64,000 nt of DNA from Anaerolineales bacterium (GCA_026129335.1 JAHCIH010000008.1:38714-102713); one strand, 5' to 3'; shown: positions 46,028 to 55,373, numbered from the stretch's first letter. Made by a program: numbers and translations. The notes: generated by a model from the sequence alone, not told the origin.

Positions 46028-47557
46028 TCAACGTTGCAGCATGTGGTTGGGGTCGCGGCACTGGCAGGCTTCCACAGAGCGGCCATCACGCTGCAGCGTG
46101 CCGTTGTACAGCACGCCGTCGCTCACGGAAACCCAACCTTCCAACACGAAAGGCAGCGTTCCTGAAGCGGGAATCCACTCGCCATTATAGCGGCGCGCCA
46201 GGTGCAGGTGTGCGGCGGTGGCCAGGCCGCCCTCGCAAGAGGGATGGCCGATGCGTTCGCCAGCGCGCAGATAGGTGCCTACCGCCACGCGGTTCTCGGG
46301 CGCAATGTGCATGTACAGCACCGTCCAGCCGGTCTGCTCATAGCCGTCGCTGTCCAGGTCCTGCACCACCGCGCCGTCGTCGGAGCGCACGATCAGCCCA
46401 TCGGCGGCGGCCACCACCCAATCCGGGCTGACTGTGCAGCCGAGCATATCGCCGCGCGGCGCAAAGTCCAGCGCGGCCCAGGCCGAGCCGTCGCCCCAGC
46501 CGCCGTGCGGCCCGCCACTGAACACCCAGGGCACGCCCGGCTCGAAAGGCAGCTGCAAGGCGGGCTGCGCCAGGTTGGCGGGCAGCATGGGCTCGATGGC
46601 CAGGTCGAAGGGGTAGCCGAACAGGCGTTGGTAGAGGGCGAACAGGCCACTCTCCGAGACGGCCGCCCGCCAGGTCCCCTCGGGGTACAGCTGCGCCAGC
46701 ATGGCCTGCACGCCGGCGGTGCCGGCGTTGATGCCCGGCGCGGCGGGCACGAAGAGGCCGTCGCGCAGCGTCCAGCCGGCCACATCGCCCGCCTTCCAGG
46801 CATAGTAGCCCTGGTTCAGCCGGTCAGCCGCCCAGGAAAGCTGGCGGTAGAGGCCCTTACGCCACGAGTCGGTCACGCCCATGGGGAAATCCAGGCTGGC
46901 GGTGCTCGGGTGCGGCTCGCTCAGCCAGCCGCTCTGGAACTCGAGCACGGCGAGCAGCAGCTTGGGGTTCAGCGAATATTCACTGGCCACGCGCTGCACG
47001 ATCTGCGCGCCGCTGAAGAACCGGGTGCCGATCTGTTCGCGGTGCTGCTTCAGGTAACCCGGTTGGTTATCCACAAAAGCCTGCACGTTGAAGAAGAGCG
47101 CGTAAGGGCTGTTGACCAGTTCGGAGTCGGGAATGATCTTGAAGTCCGGCCCCAGCCCGGCGGCGGCCTGCGGCGGGATGCGCAGCACCTGGCCCACTTC
47201 CAGCGCGTTGGGATTGGCCAAGTTGTTGGCGGCGATCAACGCATCCGGCGTCACCCCGAAGCGCTGGGCGATGCCGTTGAGGAAATCGTTGGGCTGCACC
47301 ACGTACTCGCTGTAGTCGCCGCGCACGCCGGGCAGATCACGGAAATTATCCGGCGTGGGCGAGGTGAGTGGCAGGCTGGGATCACGGGTGGGCGGCAGCG
47401 TGGGCGCCGGGGCCCCGGCGCCCAGCGGCGTGTCCAGGGGTTGAACCGGCGCCTGCTGCGCCGGCACGCCGGCCGCCGCGGGGCCAATCGTGGTGGTGGG
47501 GAAATTGCAGGCCAGCCCGGCCAGCAGCAGGGTGATCAGAGGAAGGACTTTGCGCAT
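46028..47557 (-). CDS. LysM and M23-type peptidase lipoprotein, paralogue 3
   Basis: 509 residues from ATG 47557, with signal peptide and lipobox GLAC (Cys17). It has a Pro-rich linker, LysM YVVQPNDFLNGIAQRFGVTPDALIAANNLANPN (about 80-115), central domain, and M23-like domain with GGPHGGWGD, ALDFAPR, VLYMHIAPEN and AAHLHLARRYNGEW. First-transcribed gene of the trio on this strand, divergent from the formiminotransferase gene; the shared 127-bp gap should hold both promoters. Confidence 0.88.
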   Translation of the reverse strand: MRKVLPLITLLLAGLACNFPTTTIGPAAAGVPAQQAPVQPLDTPLGAGAPAPTLPPTRDPSLPLTSPTPDNFRDLPGVRGDYSEYVVQPNDFLNGIAQRFGVTPDALIAANNLANPNALEVGQVLRIPPQAAAGLGPDFKIIPDSELVNSPYALFFNVQAFVDNQPGYLKQHREQIGTRFFSGAQIVQRVASEYSLNPKLLLAVLEFQSGWLSEPHPSTASLDFPMGVTDSWRKGLYRQLSWAADRLNQGYYAWKAGDVAGWTLRDGLFVPAAPGINAGTAGVQAMLAQLYPEGTWRAAVSESGLFALYQRLFGYPFDLAIEPMLPANLAQPALQLPFEPGVPWVFSGGPHGGWGDGSAWAALDFAPRGDMLGCTVSPDWVVAAADGLIVRSDDGAVVQDLDSDGYEQTGWTVLYMHIAPENRVAVGTYLRAGERIGHPSCEGGLATAAHLHLARRYNGEWIPASGTLPFVLEGWVSVSDGVLYNGTLQRDGRSVEACQCRDPNHMLQR

Positions 47558-47667
47558 GGCAACCAAATTACGCCCGGCGGGCGTGGATTTGTTATACAGA
47601 GGTTGCAAGGAAGCTGCCAGTCCTTTTGCCCGTGCAGTTGCGGTTTTCGATGGCCAGGGCCAAGGTT

Positions 47668-47673
47668 TATAAT
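47668..47673 (+). promoter_or_regulatory. -10 box of the formiminotransferase gene
   Basis: TATAAT ends 11 nt before ATG 47685, predicting a 5-nt leader or leaderless transcript. Confidence 0.45.
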
Positions 47674-47684
47674 CACCCTATCCC

Positions 47685-49199
47685 ATGACCGCCCAAATTA
47701 TCGAGTGCATTCCCAATTTTTCCGAAGGTCGCCGGCCCGAGGTGGTTGAAGCCATCGTCGAGGCGATCACCGCGGTGAACGGCATCACCCTATTGGACCG
47801 CAGTTCCGACGCGGACCACAACCGCAGCGTGCTCACCTTCGTCGGCCCGCCGGCGGCGGTGGAAGAGGCGGCTTTCCGCGGCATCGCCAAAGCCGCCGAA
47901 CTGATCGACATGGAAAAGCACCAGGGCGAGCACCCACGCATGGGCGCCGCCGACGTGGTGCCGTTTGTGCCCATCTCCGGCGTGAAGATGGCCGACTGTG
48001 TAGCCCTGGCCAAACGCCTCGGCCAGCGCGTGGGCGCGGAGCTGGCCATCCCGGTCTACTTATATGAAGAAGCCGCCAGCAAGCGGCTGCGCCGCAACCT
48101 GGAAAACGTGCGCCGTGGCGAATACGAGGGCATCCGCGCCGAGATCGGCAGCCTGCCCGGTCGCAAGCCGGATTTCGGCCCGCCGGCTTTGGGCAAAGCC
48201 GGCGCGGTGGCGATTGGCGCGCGCCAACCGCTGATTGCCTACAACGTCTACCTGAACACTAGCGATGTCGAGGTGGCCAAAGCCATCGGCAAGGCCGTGC
48301 GCCACTCCTCCGGCGGTTTTCACTTCGTGAAAGGCGCCGGCTTTCTGGTGGACGGCATGGCGCAGGTCTCCATGAACCTGACCAATTACAAACAGACGCC
48401 GCTGGCCCGGGTGGTGGAGACCATCCGCCGCGAGGCGACGCGCTACGGGGCCAGCATCGTCAAGACCGAGCTGGTGGGGCTGATCCCCCAGCAGGCGCTG
48501 GAGGATGCCGCCGCCTGGCACCTGCAGCTGGACGGCTTCGACCCTCAGCAGGTGTTGGAGCGGCGCATGCAATCCGCCGCCGGCCCTGGGTTGGACGGCT
48601 TTGTGGATGCCCTGGCCAGCGCTGCGCCGGCGCCGGGCGGCGGCTCCGCCGCGGCGCACGCCGGGGCGCTGGCCGCCGCGCTGGTCGCCATGGTGGCCCG
48701 GCTGACGATCAGCAAAAAGAAATACGCCGACGCCGAAGCGCAAATGAACCAGGCACTCAACCAGGCCGAGGTGTTGCGCAGCGCGTTCACCAAAGCGATC
48801 AGTGAAGACGCCGCCGCCTTCGACGCGGTGATGGCCGCTTTCAAACTGCCGCAAGACGACAAGGGCCGCCAAAAAGCCATCGACGCCGCCACGCTGGAAG
48901 CGGCCCGCCAGCCGCTGGCCGTGGCGCGCATCGCGCTGGAGTGCCTGCGCCTGGCCGCGCAGGCCGCTGCGCTGGGCAATACCAACACGCTCAGCGACGC
49001 CGGCACCGCCGGGGCGCTGGCCGGCGCCGCTCTGAACGGCGCGGGGCTGAACGTGCGCATCAACCTGCATTCGCTCAAGGCCACCAAGGAAACCAAGGCC
49101 ATGCTTAAGGAACTGCAGGACCTGGAAGCGGAAGCCGTGACACTGCAGGCCGAAATTCGTACTCACATTGAGGCACGCGGCGGTTTTGAAACCCGCTAA
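47685..49199 (+). CDS. ftcD: Glutamate formimidoyltransferase / formimidoyl-THF cyclodeaminase
   Basis: A 504-residue bifunctional fusion of histidine degradation. Residues about 1-300 are the formiminotransferase (IIECIPNFSEGRRPEVVEAI, DADHNRSVLTFVG, EHPRMGAADVVPFVPI). About 310-504 are the cyclodeaminase (FVDALASAAPAPGGGSAAAHAGALAAALVAMVA, LGNTNTLSDAGTAGALAGAAL). It passes the formimino group from formiminoglutamate to tetrahydrofolate and then makes 5,10-methenyl-THF. The two domains are separate genes in many bacteria. No other hut gene lies in the window. Confidence 0.93.
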   Translation: MTAQIIECIPNFSEGRRPEVVEAIVEAITAVNGITLLDRSSDADHNRSVLTFVGPPAAVEEAAFRGIAKAAELIDMEKHQGEHPRMGAADVVPFVPISGVKMADCVALAKRLGQRVGAELAIPVYLYEEAASKRLRRNLENVRRGEYEGIRAEIGSLPGRKPDFGPPALGKAGAVAIGARQPLIAYNVYLNTSDVEVAKAIGKAVRHSSGGFHFVKGAGFLVDGMAQVSMNLTNYKQTPLARVVETIRREATRYGASIVKTELVGLIPQQALEDAAAWHLQLDGFDPQQVLERRMQSAAGPGLDGFVDALASAAPAPGGGSAAAHAGALAAALVAMVARLTISKKKYADAEAQMNQALNQAEVLRSAFTKAISEDAAAFDAVMAAFKLPQDDKGRQKAIDAATLEAARQPLAVARIALECLRLAAQAAALGNTNTLSDAGTAGALAGAALNGAGLNVRINLHSLKATKETKAMLKELQDLEAEAVTLQAEIRTHIEARGGFETR

Positions 49200-49212
49200 C
49201 TTCGCCAAAGCC

Positions 49213-50868
49213 ATGCGCCACACCACCTTGCGCCTGTTCCTGCTGGCCGGCCTGCTGCTGGGCGCCTGCAACCTGCCCACCAGTCCGCCGCCGGCCCCGG
49301 AGGGACCGCTCTCCCCCAGCGCCACACCCTTTCAGCCGGGGCCAGAAGAAGGCGGCCCGCCGGACTTCGCTACGGCGGCCTGGTGGCTTTCGCCGGGGCT
49401 GCCGGAAGGCTATGCCGAGCAGCTGGTCCTGCCTGAGGGCGCCCGGCTGGTCGAAGATGCGGGCCAGGCCGATTTGCGCGTGGCAGTGAACGAAGGTGAG
49501 CTACTCAGCCGCTGGGTTTATGCCCTGGCGGCGCCCTTCCCCACCCTGACCGACGAGGTCAGCCTGGCCGAAGTGCAGGCCGCCTGGGCAGGGCAAAGCA
49601 GCGGCGCCTTCGCCGGCGCGCCGCTGCTGGTCAGCCCGCAGACCGAGGCGGTTTTCAGCGCCCTATGGGGCGCGCCGGCCGCCGGCGCGGTGGAAACGCA
49701 ACCCCCCGGAGAACTGCTGGCCGCCGCCTGGGCGCGCCGCCCGGCCTGGGCGCTGATCCCTTTCGAGCAGATCACCCCGCGCTGGAAAGTGCTGGCCGTG
49801 GACGGCCAGTCGCCGGTGTGGAAAGACTTTGACCCGGCCGCTTACCCGCTCAGCGTCTCCATCGGCCTGCAGGGCGACCCGGCGCTGGCCGCCGAGGCCA
49901 TCGCCGGCCTGGCTCCACCCAGCAACCGCGACGCAAGCAAGCTGACCACCGTGGTGCTCACCGGCGTGACCGCGCTGGTGCGCGCCACAGCCTTCACCAT
50001 GAACCGCAACGGCGTGACCTACCCGGCCGAAGACATCGGCCCGCTGCTGCGCGAGGCCGATGTCACCCACATCAGCAACGAAGTGCCCTTCGCACAGGAC
50101 TGCCCACCCCCTGACCCGGTGCAGCGCAACCTGGTCTTCTGCAGCGACCCGTCCTACATCGAGCTGCTCACCCACATCGGCACCGATGTGATGGAGTTGA
50201 CCGGCGACCACTTCAACGACTGGGGCGGCGAGGCGATGCTGTACACGCTGGAGATGTACCGCCAGCACGGCATCCCTTACTATGGCGGTGGGGCCAACAT
50301 CCATGAAGCGCGCCAGGCGCTGGTGCTGGAGCACAACGGCAACCACATCGCCTTCCTGGGCTGCAACGGCAAGGCGCCCGGCTACTCTTCGGCCCGCGAG
50401 GATTACCCGGGCACGGTGCATTGCGACTACGACTTGATGGAACAGCAGGTGCGCGATCTGGTCGCCGAGGGACACGTGGTGATCGCCACCTTCCAACACA
50501 ACGAGAATTACACCTTTGTTCCGCCGGCCACGCTGGTGCGTGATTTCAGCCGCATCTCGCAAGCCGGCGCAGCGATCATCAGCGGCAGCCAGGCGCACCA
50601 GTCGCACGGCTTGGAGTTCACCGGCGAGGATGCGGTCATCGCCTACGGGCTGGGCAACCTGTTCTTCGACCAGCGCGGCGTGGTCGACTATGGCGACCTG
50701 GCGCTGATCACCCGCAACGTGATCTACGACAGCCGCTACATCAGCACCGAAATCTTCACTATTCAATTCGTGGATTTCGCCAAACCGCGTTTTATGACCC
50801 CGGCGGAGCGCGAAGCGTTCCTGACCACCATTTTCAACGCCAGCCGCTGGGACTACCCCACCCAATAA
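49213..50868 (+). CDS. CapA-family lipoprotein
   Basis: A 551-residue lipoprotein (lipobox LGAC, Cys19) with a Pro-rich linker and a C-terminal CapA/PgsA metallophosphatase-like domain (about 250-545): VLTGVTALVRATAFTM, HISNEVPFAQDCPPP, ELTGDHFNDWG, HVVIATFQHNENYTF and ISGSQAHQSHGLEF. CapA proteins take part in making or anchoring poly-gamma-glutamate or capsule. No capB/capC genes are seen, so the role is uncertain. The start at 49213 is 13 nt after the FtcD stop. Confidence 0.85.
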   Translation: MRHTTLRLFLLAGLLLGACNLPTSPPPAPEGPLSPSATPFQPGPEEGGPPDFATAAWWLSPGLPEGYAEQLVLPEGARLVEDAGQADLRVAVNEGELLSRWVYALAAPFPTLTDEVSLAEVQAAWAGQSSGAFAGAPLLVSPQTEAVFSALWGAPAAGAVETQPPGELLAAAWARRPAWALIPFEQITPRWKVLAVDGQSPVWKDFDPAAYPLSVSIGLQGDPALAAEAIAGLAPPSNRDASKLTTVVLTGVTALVRATAFTMNRNGVTYPAEDIGPLLREADVTHISNEVPFAQDCPPPDPVQRNLVFCSDPSYIELLTHIGTDVMELTGDHFNDWGGEAMLYTLEMYRQHGIPYYGGGANIHEARQALVLEHNGNHIAFLGCNGKAPGYSSAREDYPGTVHCDYDLMEQQVRDLVAEGHVVIATFQHNENYTFVPPATLVRDFSRISQAGAAIISGSQAHQSHGLEFTGEDAVIAYGLGNLFFDQRGVVDYGDLALITRNVIYDSRYISTEIFTIQFVDFAKPRFMTPAEREAFLTTIFNASRWDYPTQ

Positions 50869-50877
50869 GGAGCCGCC

Positions 50878-51432
50878 ATGGGCCTGAAACCTGACCACTG
50901 GATTGAAGAGCAAGCCATCAAACACAAGATGATCGAGCCTTTCGAGGCCAACCAGGTGCGTAACGGCGTCATTTCCTACGGCGTGTCCTCCTATGGATAC
51001 GACATCCGCGTGGCAGACGAGTTCAAGATCTTCACCAACGTGCACTCCGCAGTGGTGGACCCGAAGAACTTCGACCCGCAGTCGATGGTGGACTTTAGGG
51101 GCGATGTGTGCATCGTCCCGCCCAATTCCTTCGCCCTGGCGCGCACAGTGGAATACTTCCGCATCCCGCGCAGTGTGCTGACCATCTGCCTGGGCAAGAG
51201 CACTTACGCCCGCTGCGGCATCATCGTCAACGTGACTCCGTTCGAGCCGGAATGGGAAGGGTATGTGACCCTGGAGATCTCCAACACCACGCCGCTGCCG
51301 GCCAAGATCTACGCCAATGAGGGCATCGCCCAAGTCCTGTTCTTCGAAGCCGATGAGGAATGCCGGATTTCCTATGCGGACAAGAAGGGGAAATACCAAA
51401 AGCAGCAGGATATTGTGTTGCCGAAGTTGTAG
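50878..51432 (+). CDS. dcd: dCTP deaminase
   Basis: Makes dUTP from dCTP for thymidylate synthesis. The 184-residue trimeric enzyme carries the catalytic region [47 protein letters not shown], with Glu and Arg in the expected places, and the C-terminal [14 protein letters not shown] that closes over the site. 9 nt after the CapA-type stop, with GGAG before the ATG. Whether it is the mono- or bifunctional (dUTPase) type cannot be told with certainty. Confidence 0.94.
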   Translation: MGLKPDHWIEEQAIKHKMIEPFEANQVRNGVISYGVSSYGYDIRVADEFKIFTNVHSAVVDPKNFDPQSMVDFRGDVCIVPPNSFALARTVEYFRIPRSVLTICLGKSTYARCGIIVNVTPFEPEWEGYVTLEISNTTPLPAKIYANEGIAQVLFFEADEECRISYADKKGKYQKQQDIVLPKL

Positions 51433-51490
51433 GGTGATTAGTAATTAGAGACTGGTAATTGGAGAACAGAGATACTCGGATCTCCATTCT

Positions 51491-52390
51491 CTAGTCTCTT
51501 ATAATTTTCGCCCCCTCAATAGCGCTATCCAATAAATATTCCCGCGCCGCCAAACCGGCCTGCTTGAACGCCGCTGCCATCACTGCAGCCACGGCTTCTT
51601 CGCGCCCCGGCTCCACGAAGGCGATCACGCTCGGCCCGGCGCCGGAGAGCGCCGCGGCCGCGCCGGCCGCCTGAGCGGCGGCAATCGCCTCCGCCGCGCC
51701 CGGCAGCAGCGCCAGGCGGGCCGGCTGGTGCAGCTGGTCGTGCATGGCGCGGGCCAGCAGCGCCAGGTCACCGCGGCGCAGCGCCTCGGCCAGCAGCAAA
51801 CTGTGGCCGATGTTGGCCACCGCGGCGGGCATGGGCACCTGTTTGGGCAGCGCGGCGCGCGCCTGGCGGGTGCTCAAATCCAGCTCGGGCAGCACCACCA
51901 CGGCGCGTAGCGGCTGGTGCGCCAGTTGCTCAGCGTACACCTGGCCCTGGTGCTGGGTCACCAGCACCAGGCCGCCCAGCAGCGCCGCGGCCAGGTTGTC
52001 GGCGTGGCCCTCAATGTCGGCGCCCACTTGCAGCAGGTCAGCCTGGCTCAAGGGCTCGCCCAGCAGGGCGTTGGCGGCCAGCATGCCGGCCAGCGCCGCC
52101 GCGGCGCTGGAACCGAGCCCGGACCCGAGCGGGATGCGGTTATGCGCGCGCAGGCGTACCCCGGGCGGCAGCGGCTGGCCTGCACGGGCATGGACGCGCT
52201 CGAAAGCCTGCGCCATGCGGTTGCGCGCATTGCGCGGCAACCCTTCGGCGCCCTCACCTTCAATCTCAACTTGCCAGCCCTGCCCTTCCAAGCTGAAGCT
52301 GGCCTCGTTGTACAGGTCCAGCGCCAGGCCAAGGCAATCGAATGCGGGACCCAGGTTGGCCGTGCTGGCGGGGACGCGTACGCTGACCAT
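51491..52390 (-). CDS. thrB: Homoserine kinase
   Basis: A GHMP kinase of 299 residues, phosphorylating L-homoserine for threonine synthesis. The N-terminal MVSVRVPASTANLGPAFDCLGLALDLYN and the phosphate-binding PLGSGLGSSAAAALAGMLAAN are typical, with a C-terminal AALSGAGPSVIAFVEPG. ATG 52390 follows the threonine synthase stop by 2 nt, giving a thrC-thrB pair. Confidence 0.94.
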   Translation of the reverse strand: MVSVRVPASTANLGPAFDCLGLALDLYNEASFSLEGQGWQVEIEGEGAEGLPRNARNRMAQAFERVHARAGQPLPPGVRLRAHNRIPLGSGLGSSAAAALAGMLAANALLGEPLSQADLLQVGADIEGHADNLAAALLGGLVLVTQHQGQVYAEQLAHQPLRAVVVLPELDLSTRQARAALPKQVPMPAAVANIGHSLLLAEALRRGDLALLARAMHDQLHQPARLALLPGAAEAIAAAQAAGAAAALSGAGPSVIAFVEPGREEAVAAVMAAAFKQAGLAAREYLLDSAIEGAKIIRD

Positions 52391-52392
52391 GT

Positions 52393-53457
52393 TTATTCCT
52401 CCGCCAGCAGCGCTTCCAACGCGGCGAACTCCGCCGGGATGACCGGCGTGGGCGGCAGCGTTCCCGTGATGATGTCGGGGTCTTTCAGGCCGTGGCCGGT
52501 ACACACCAGCACCACGCGCCCGCCTTGCGCGTCCAGACGACCGGCGGCGACCTCCGCCGCCAGGCCGGCCGGCCCCGCCGCCGAGGCCGGCTCCACCCAC
52601 AGGCCCTCGCCGGCCAGGCGGCGCTGGGCAGCCAGGATTTCTTCGTCGCCCGCGGCGATGATGCGCCCGCCCGACTCTTCGGCGGCTTTCAACGCCTGTT
52701 CTCCCCGAGCCGGTGCGCCAATACGGATGGCGGTGGCGACCGTCTCGGGCTGCGCCACGGGAGCGCCGTGCACCAACGGAGCGGCCCCGGCGGCCTGCAC
52801 GCCCAGCAGGCGCGGCAGGCCGCTGCCGTGCAGCTGGTCGTACTGGCGAAAGCCCATCCAATAGGCGCTGATGTTGCCGGCATTGCCCACCGGTAGGCAC
52901 AGCCAATCTGGAGCGCGGCCCAAATCTTCAATGATTTCGAAAGCAGCGGTCTTCTGGCCCTGCAGGCGGTGCGGGTTGAGTGAATTAACCAGCGCCACCG
53001 GTTGCCGCTGGCTGAGCTGCACCACCAGGTCCAGCGCCTGGTCGAACGACCCGGAGACCTGGATGACTTGCGCGCCGTAGGCCAGCGCGCCGGCCAGCTT
53101 GCCGGCGGCCACCTTCCCCTCGGGGATGAGCACAATGCAGCGCAGCCCGGCGCGGGCTGCGTAAGCGGCGGCGCTGGCCGCGGTATTGCCCGTGGAGGCG
53201 CAGATCACCGCCTTGGCGCCACGGCCGAGCGCCTCGCCCACCGCGGCGGTCATGCCACGGTCTTTGAAGGAGCCGGTAGGGTTCAGCCCTTCCACCTTGG
53301 CGTACAGCTCAAAGCCGCCGCCCAACTCCTCGGCCAGGCGCGGCAGGGGCAGCAGCGGCGTGCCGCCTTCCTGCAGCGAAACGCTGCGCGTGTGGGCGGG
53401 CATATCCAGCAACGCCTGGTAGCGTTCCAGCAGCGGCTTAGCGGTCATCTTCGGCAA
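52393..53457 (-). CDS. thrC: Threonine synthase
   Basis: A PLP enzyme of 354 residues converting O-phosphohomoserine to threonine. It has VSLQEGGTPLLPLPRLAEELG, the PLP-lysine motif GLNPTGSFKDRGM, ASTGNTAASAAAYAARAG (phosphate-binding), and the C-terminal VLVCTGHGLKDPD. The upstream end overlaps the ComEA-like gene by 20 nt, and thrB follows by 2 nt. Confidence 0.94.
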   Translation of the reverse strand: MPKMTAKPLLERYQALLDMPAHTRSVSLQEGGTPLLPLPRLAEELGGGFELYAKVEGLNPTGSFKDRGMTAAVGEALGRGAKAVICASTGNTAASAAAYAARAGLRCIVLIPEGKVAAGKLAGALAYGAQVIQVSGSFDQALDLVVQLSQRQPVALVNSLNPHRLQGQKTAAFEIIEDLGRAPDWLCLPVGNAGNISAYWMGFRQYDQLHGSGLPRLLGVQAAGAAPLVHGAPVAQPETVATAIRIGAPARGEQALKAAEESGGRIIAAGDEEILAAQRRLAGEGLWVEPASAAGPAGLAAEVAAGRLDAQGGRVVLVCTGHGLKDPDIITGTLPPTPVIPAEFAALEALLAEE

Positions 53458-53860
53458 TCATCACAAAGGGCAGAATGCTCTCCAGGGTGCGCGGCCCGAT
53501 GCCGGGGATGTTGAGCAGGTCTTGCAGGCTTTCGAAAGGGCCGTTCTGCTCACGATAGGTGACGATGAGCAGCGCAGTGCTGGGGCCGATGCCCGGCAGC
53601 CGTTCAAAGTCGGCGGTGCTGGCCGTGTTCACATCCAGCGGCAGGGCGGGCAGCGCCGGCAGGGTGCTGGTCGCCCTGCTGCTCGCCGCCGGGGCCGGTG
53701 GGCTGGCAGTGCGCGTGGGCGCCTGCAGCAATTCGATGGGTTCGCCGCGCGGCGGCGCAGCCAATAGCAAAAGCAGGCCGGCGGCAGCCAGCCCGCACAC
53801 CACGCCGTAAGCGATCCACCAGGCCGGTTGCTGGCTGAGCGGTTTAGGTCCCCTGGACAT
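53438..53860 (-). CDS. ComEA-like helix-hairpin-helix protein
   Basis: A 140-residue protein with one N-terminal transmembrane helix (WWIAYGVVCGLAAAGLLLLLAA), a Pro/Ser/Thr-rich linker (about 45-75), and a C-terminal double helix-hairpin-helix domain: LDVNTASTADFERLPGIGPSTALLIVTYREQNGPFESLQDLLNIPGIGPRTLESI. This is the ComEA layout for binding extracellular DNA during uptake. No comEC is adjacent. It overlaps thrC by 20 nt. Confidence 0.88.
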   Translation of the reverse strand: MSRGPKPLSQQPAWWIAYGVVCGLAAAGLLLLLAAPPRGEPIELLQAPTRTASPPAPAASSRATSTLPALPALPLDVNTASTADFERLPGIGPSTALLIVTYREQNGPFESLQDLLNIPGIGPRTLESILPFVMIAEDDR

Positions 53861-53881
53861 GGCCGGAATTATACGCTCCCT

Positions 53882-53887
53882 TATAAT
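53882..53887 (+). promoter_or_regulatory. -10 box giving a leaderless DUF554 transcript
   Basis: Perfect TATAAT ending 6 nt before ATG 53894; no clear -35 and no room for a ribosome site. Confidence 0.5.
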
Positions 53888-53893
53888 CAGGCC

Positions 53894-54610
53894 ATGTTTG
53901 GCACACTGCTCAACGTAGCCACCATCCTGGCCGGCGGCCTGCTGGGCCTGGCGTTTGGCGCCCGCCTGCCGGAGCGCATGGGCCAGACCGTGGTGGCCGG
54001 GCTGGGCTTGTTCACCGTCGCCTATGGCCTCAACATGTTCGCCCAAACCAGCAACGCCATCATCGTACTGTTCTCTGTGTTGGTCGGCGGCCTGCTGGGC
54101 GAATGGTGGCAGATCGAGGAGGGCCTCAGCCGGCTGGGCGCCTGGCTGCAAGGCCGCTTCGCCGCCGGCGCCGAAGGGGGCACAGCCCGCTTCGTGCGCG
54201 GCTTCCTGACTGCTTCGCTGGTCTACGGCATCGGGCCGATGGCCATCCTCGGCCCGATCCAGGATGGGCTGACCGGCGACTTCAGCCTGCTGGCGATCAA
54301 GTCCACCCTGGATGGCTTCGCCAGCATCGTATTCGCTTCGACGCTGGGCGTCGGCGTGCTATTCTCGTCGCTGGTCATCCTGGTGCTGCAGGGCAGCATC
54401 GCGTTGATGGCCCAGCAGGTGCAGGCGTTCTTCACCACGGCGATGATCAGCGAACTCAGCGCCACCGGCGGCCTGCTGCTGCTGGGCATGGGCATCAGCA
54501 GCCTGCTGGAGATCAAGCCCATCCGGGTGGGCAATTTTCTGCCCGCCCTGGCGATCGCCCCGCTGATCGTCGCCCTCCTGGCCCATTTGGGCGTCCCACT
54601 GGAATTCTAG
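53894..54610 (+). CDS. DUF554 family membrane protein
   Basis: A 238-residue protein with about seven hydrophobic segments and the DUF554 (YdfK-like) pattern: TLLNVATILAGGLLGLAFGARLPERMGQTVVAGLGLFTVAYG, the FSVLVGGLLGEWW segment and KSTLDGFASIVFASTLGVGVLFSSL. Function is unknown; a transporter is proposed for the family. The start at 53894 is chosen from the conserved N-terminus. A strong terminator follows. Confidence 0.88.
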   Translation: MFGTLLNVATILAGGLLGLAFGARLPERMGQTVVAGLGLFTVAYGLNMFAQTSNAIIVLFSVLVGGLLGEWWQIEEGLSRLGAWLQGRFAAGAEGGTARFVRGFLTASLVYGIGPMAILGPIQDGLTGDFSLLAIKSTLDGFASIVFASTLGVGVLFSSLVILVLQGSIALMAQQVQAFFTTAMISELSATGGLLLLGMGISSLLEIKPIRVGNFLPALAIAPLIVALLAHLGVPLEF

Positions 54611-54638
54611 GGAATTCTAGCTCCGCACCCAAACAAAA

Positions 54639-54668
54639 ACTCCCGCACTGGCGTGCGGGAGTTTTTTG
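54639..54668. terminator. Bidirectional intrinsic terminator
   Basis: Stem ACTCCCGCAC (54639-54648) with GTGCGGGAGT (54653-54662), loop TGGC, A tract on the left and a T tract on the right. It lies between the DUF554 gene and the convergent DsbA-like gene. Confidence 0.93.
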
Positions 54669-54671
54669 TTT

Positions 54672-55373
54672 CTAGTTGGCGCCTGCGGCGCTGAGCGCCT
54701 CTTCAAAGGCTTGCTGCAGGCGGGCAAAGGGCTGCGCTCCGGCGAGCACCTGGCCGTTGATCACGAAGGCTGGCGTGCCACTGATACCGAAGGTGGTTGC
54801 CAAGCCGTGCGCGGCTTGAACCGCCTGAAGCTGCTCGTCACTCGAGAGGCAGGCGCGGAAAGCATCCACATCCATGCCCGATACCTGGCCGGCCATGCGC
54901 ACCAGGTTGTCGTCCGAATAGCCGCCGGTGTTCCCATTGGAGAAGTTCACCGGCGCAAAGATGACGTCGTGGAATTCCCAAAACAGGTTCTGGTCGGCGG
55001 CGCAATAAGCCGCCTCGGCGGAGTTCACCGAGTCAGGCCCCAGGTAGCCGACCGCCTGGTAAATCAGGCGCACTTTGCCGGTGTCCACATACTGGGTGAT
55101 CACATCGTGCTCCACCGAATTGTATGAGTTCAGGCAGTGCGGGCACTGGAAATCCAAAAATTCAATCATGGTCACGGGCGCATCCGGCGAGCCCAGCTCC
55201 ACGCCGTTCTTCTGGGTGTAGGTGACCTGGCGCGGGCCGCTGAAACGCTGGCTCAAAGCGATCAACCCCACCAGCACGAGGGCGCCAATGCCCATGTAAA
55301 TCAGCCAGCGAAACTGGCCTTGCTTTTCTTTGAAGCGGCGGCGTTCCAGGCGCTCCTGACGATTGCTTGCCAT
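54672..55373 (-). CDS. DsbA-like thioredoxin-fold protein (membrane anchored)
   Basis: A 233-residue protein with a basic N-terminus, one transmembrane helix (residues about 22-42), and an extracytoplasmic DsbA-type thioredoxin domain with active site Cys77-Pro-His-Cys80 in EFLDFQCPHCLNS and the cis-Pro loop GISGTPAFVINGQ. The CPHC motif is that of oxidising DsbA proteins. It probably introduces disulfides into the Cys-rich lipoproteins made by this organism. Monocistronic. Confidence 0.9.
   Translation of the reverse strand: MASNRQERLERRRFKEKQGQFRWLIYMGIGALVLVGLIALSQRFSGPRQVTYTQKNGVELGSPDAPVTMIEFLDFQCPHCLNSYNSVEHDVITQYVDTGKVRLIYQAVGYLGPDSVNSAEAAYCAADQNLFWEFHDVIFAPVNFSNGNTGGYSDDNLVRMAGQVSGMDVDAFRACLSSDEQLQAVQAAHGLATTFGISGTPAFVINGQVLAGAQPFARLQQAFEEALSAAGAN

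Noticed and set aside
46202..47749. A 515-codon plus-strand frame opposite LysM-M23 paralogue 3
   Set aside because: Antisense shadow of a gene with signal peptide and catalytic motifs; composition is Arg/Gly/His-rich without motifs.
49663..51399. A 578-codon minus-strand frame across the capA and dcd genes
   Set aside because: Same cause: antisense to two well-supported plus-strand genes, with no recognisable domains and His/Val/Gly-rich sequence.
54601..54620. Direct repeat GGAATTCTAG x2 at the end of the DUF554 gene as an attachment site
   Set aside because: Only a 10-nt tandem duplication with no mobile gene nearby; more likely a local slip.
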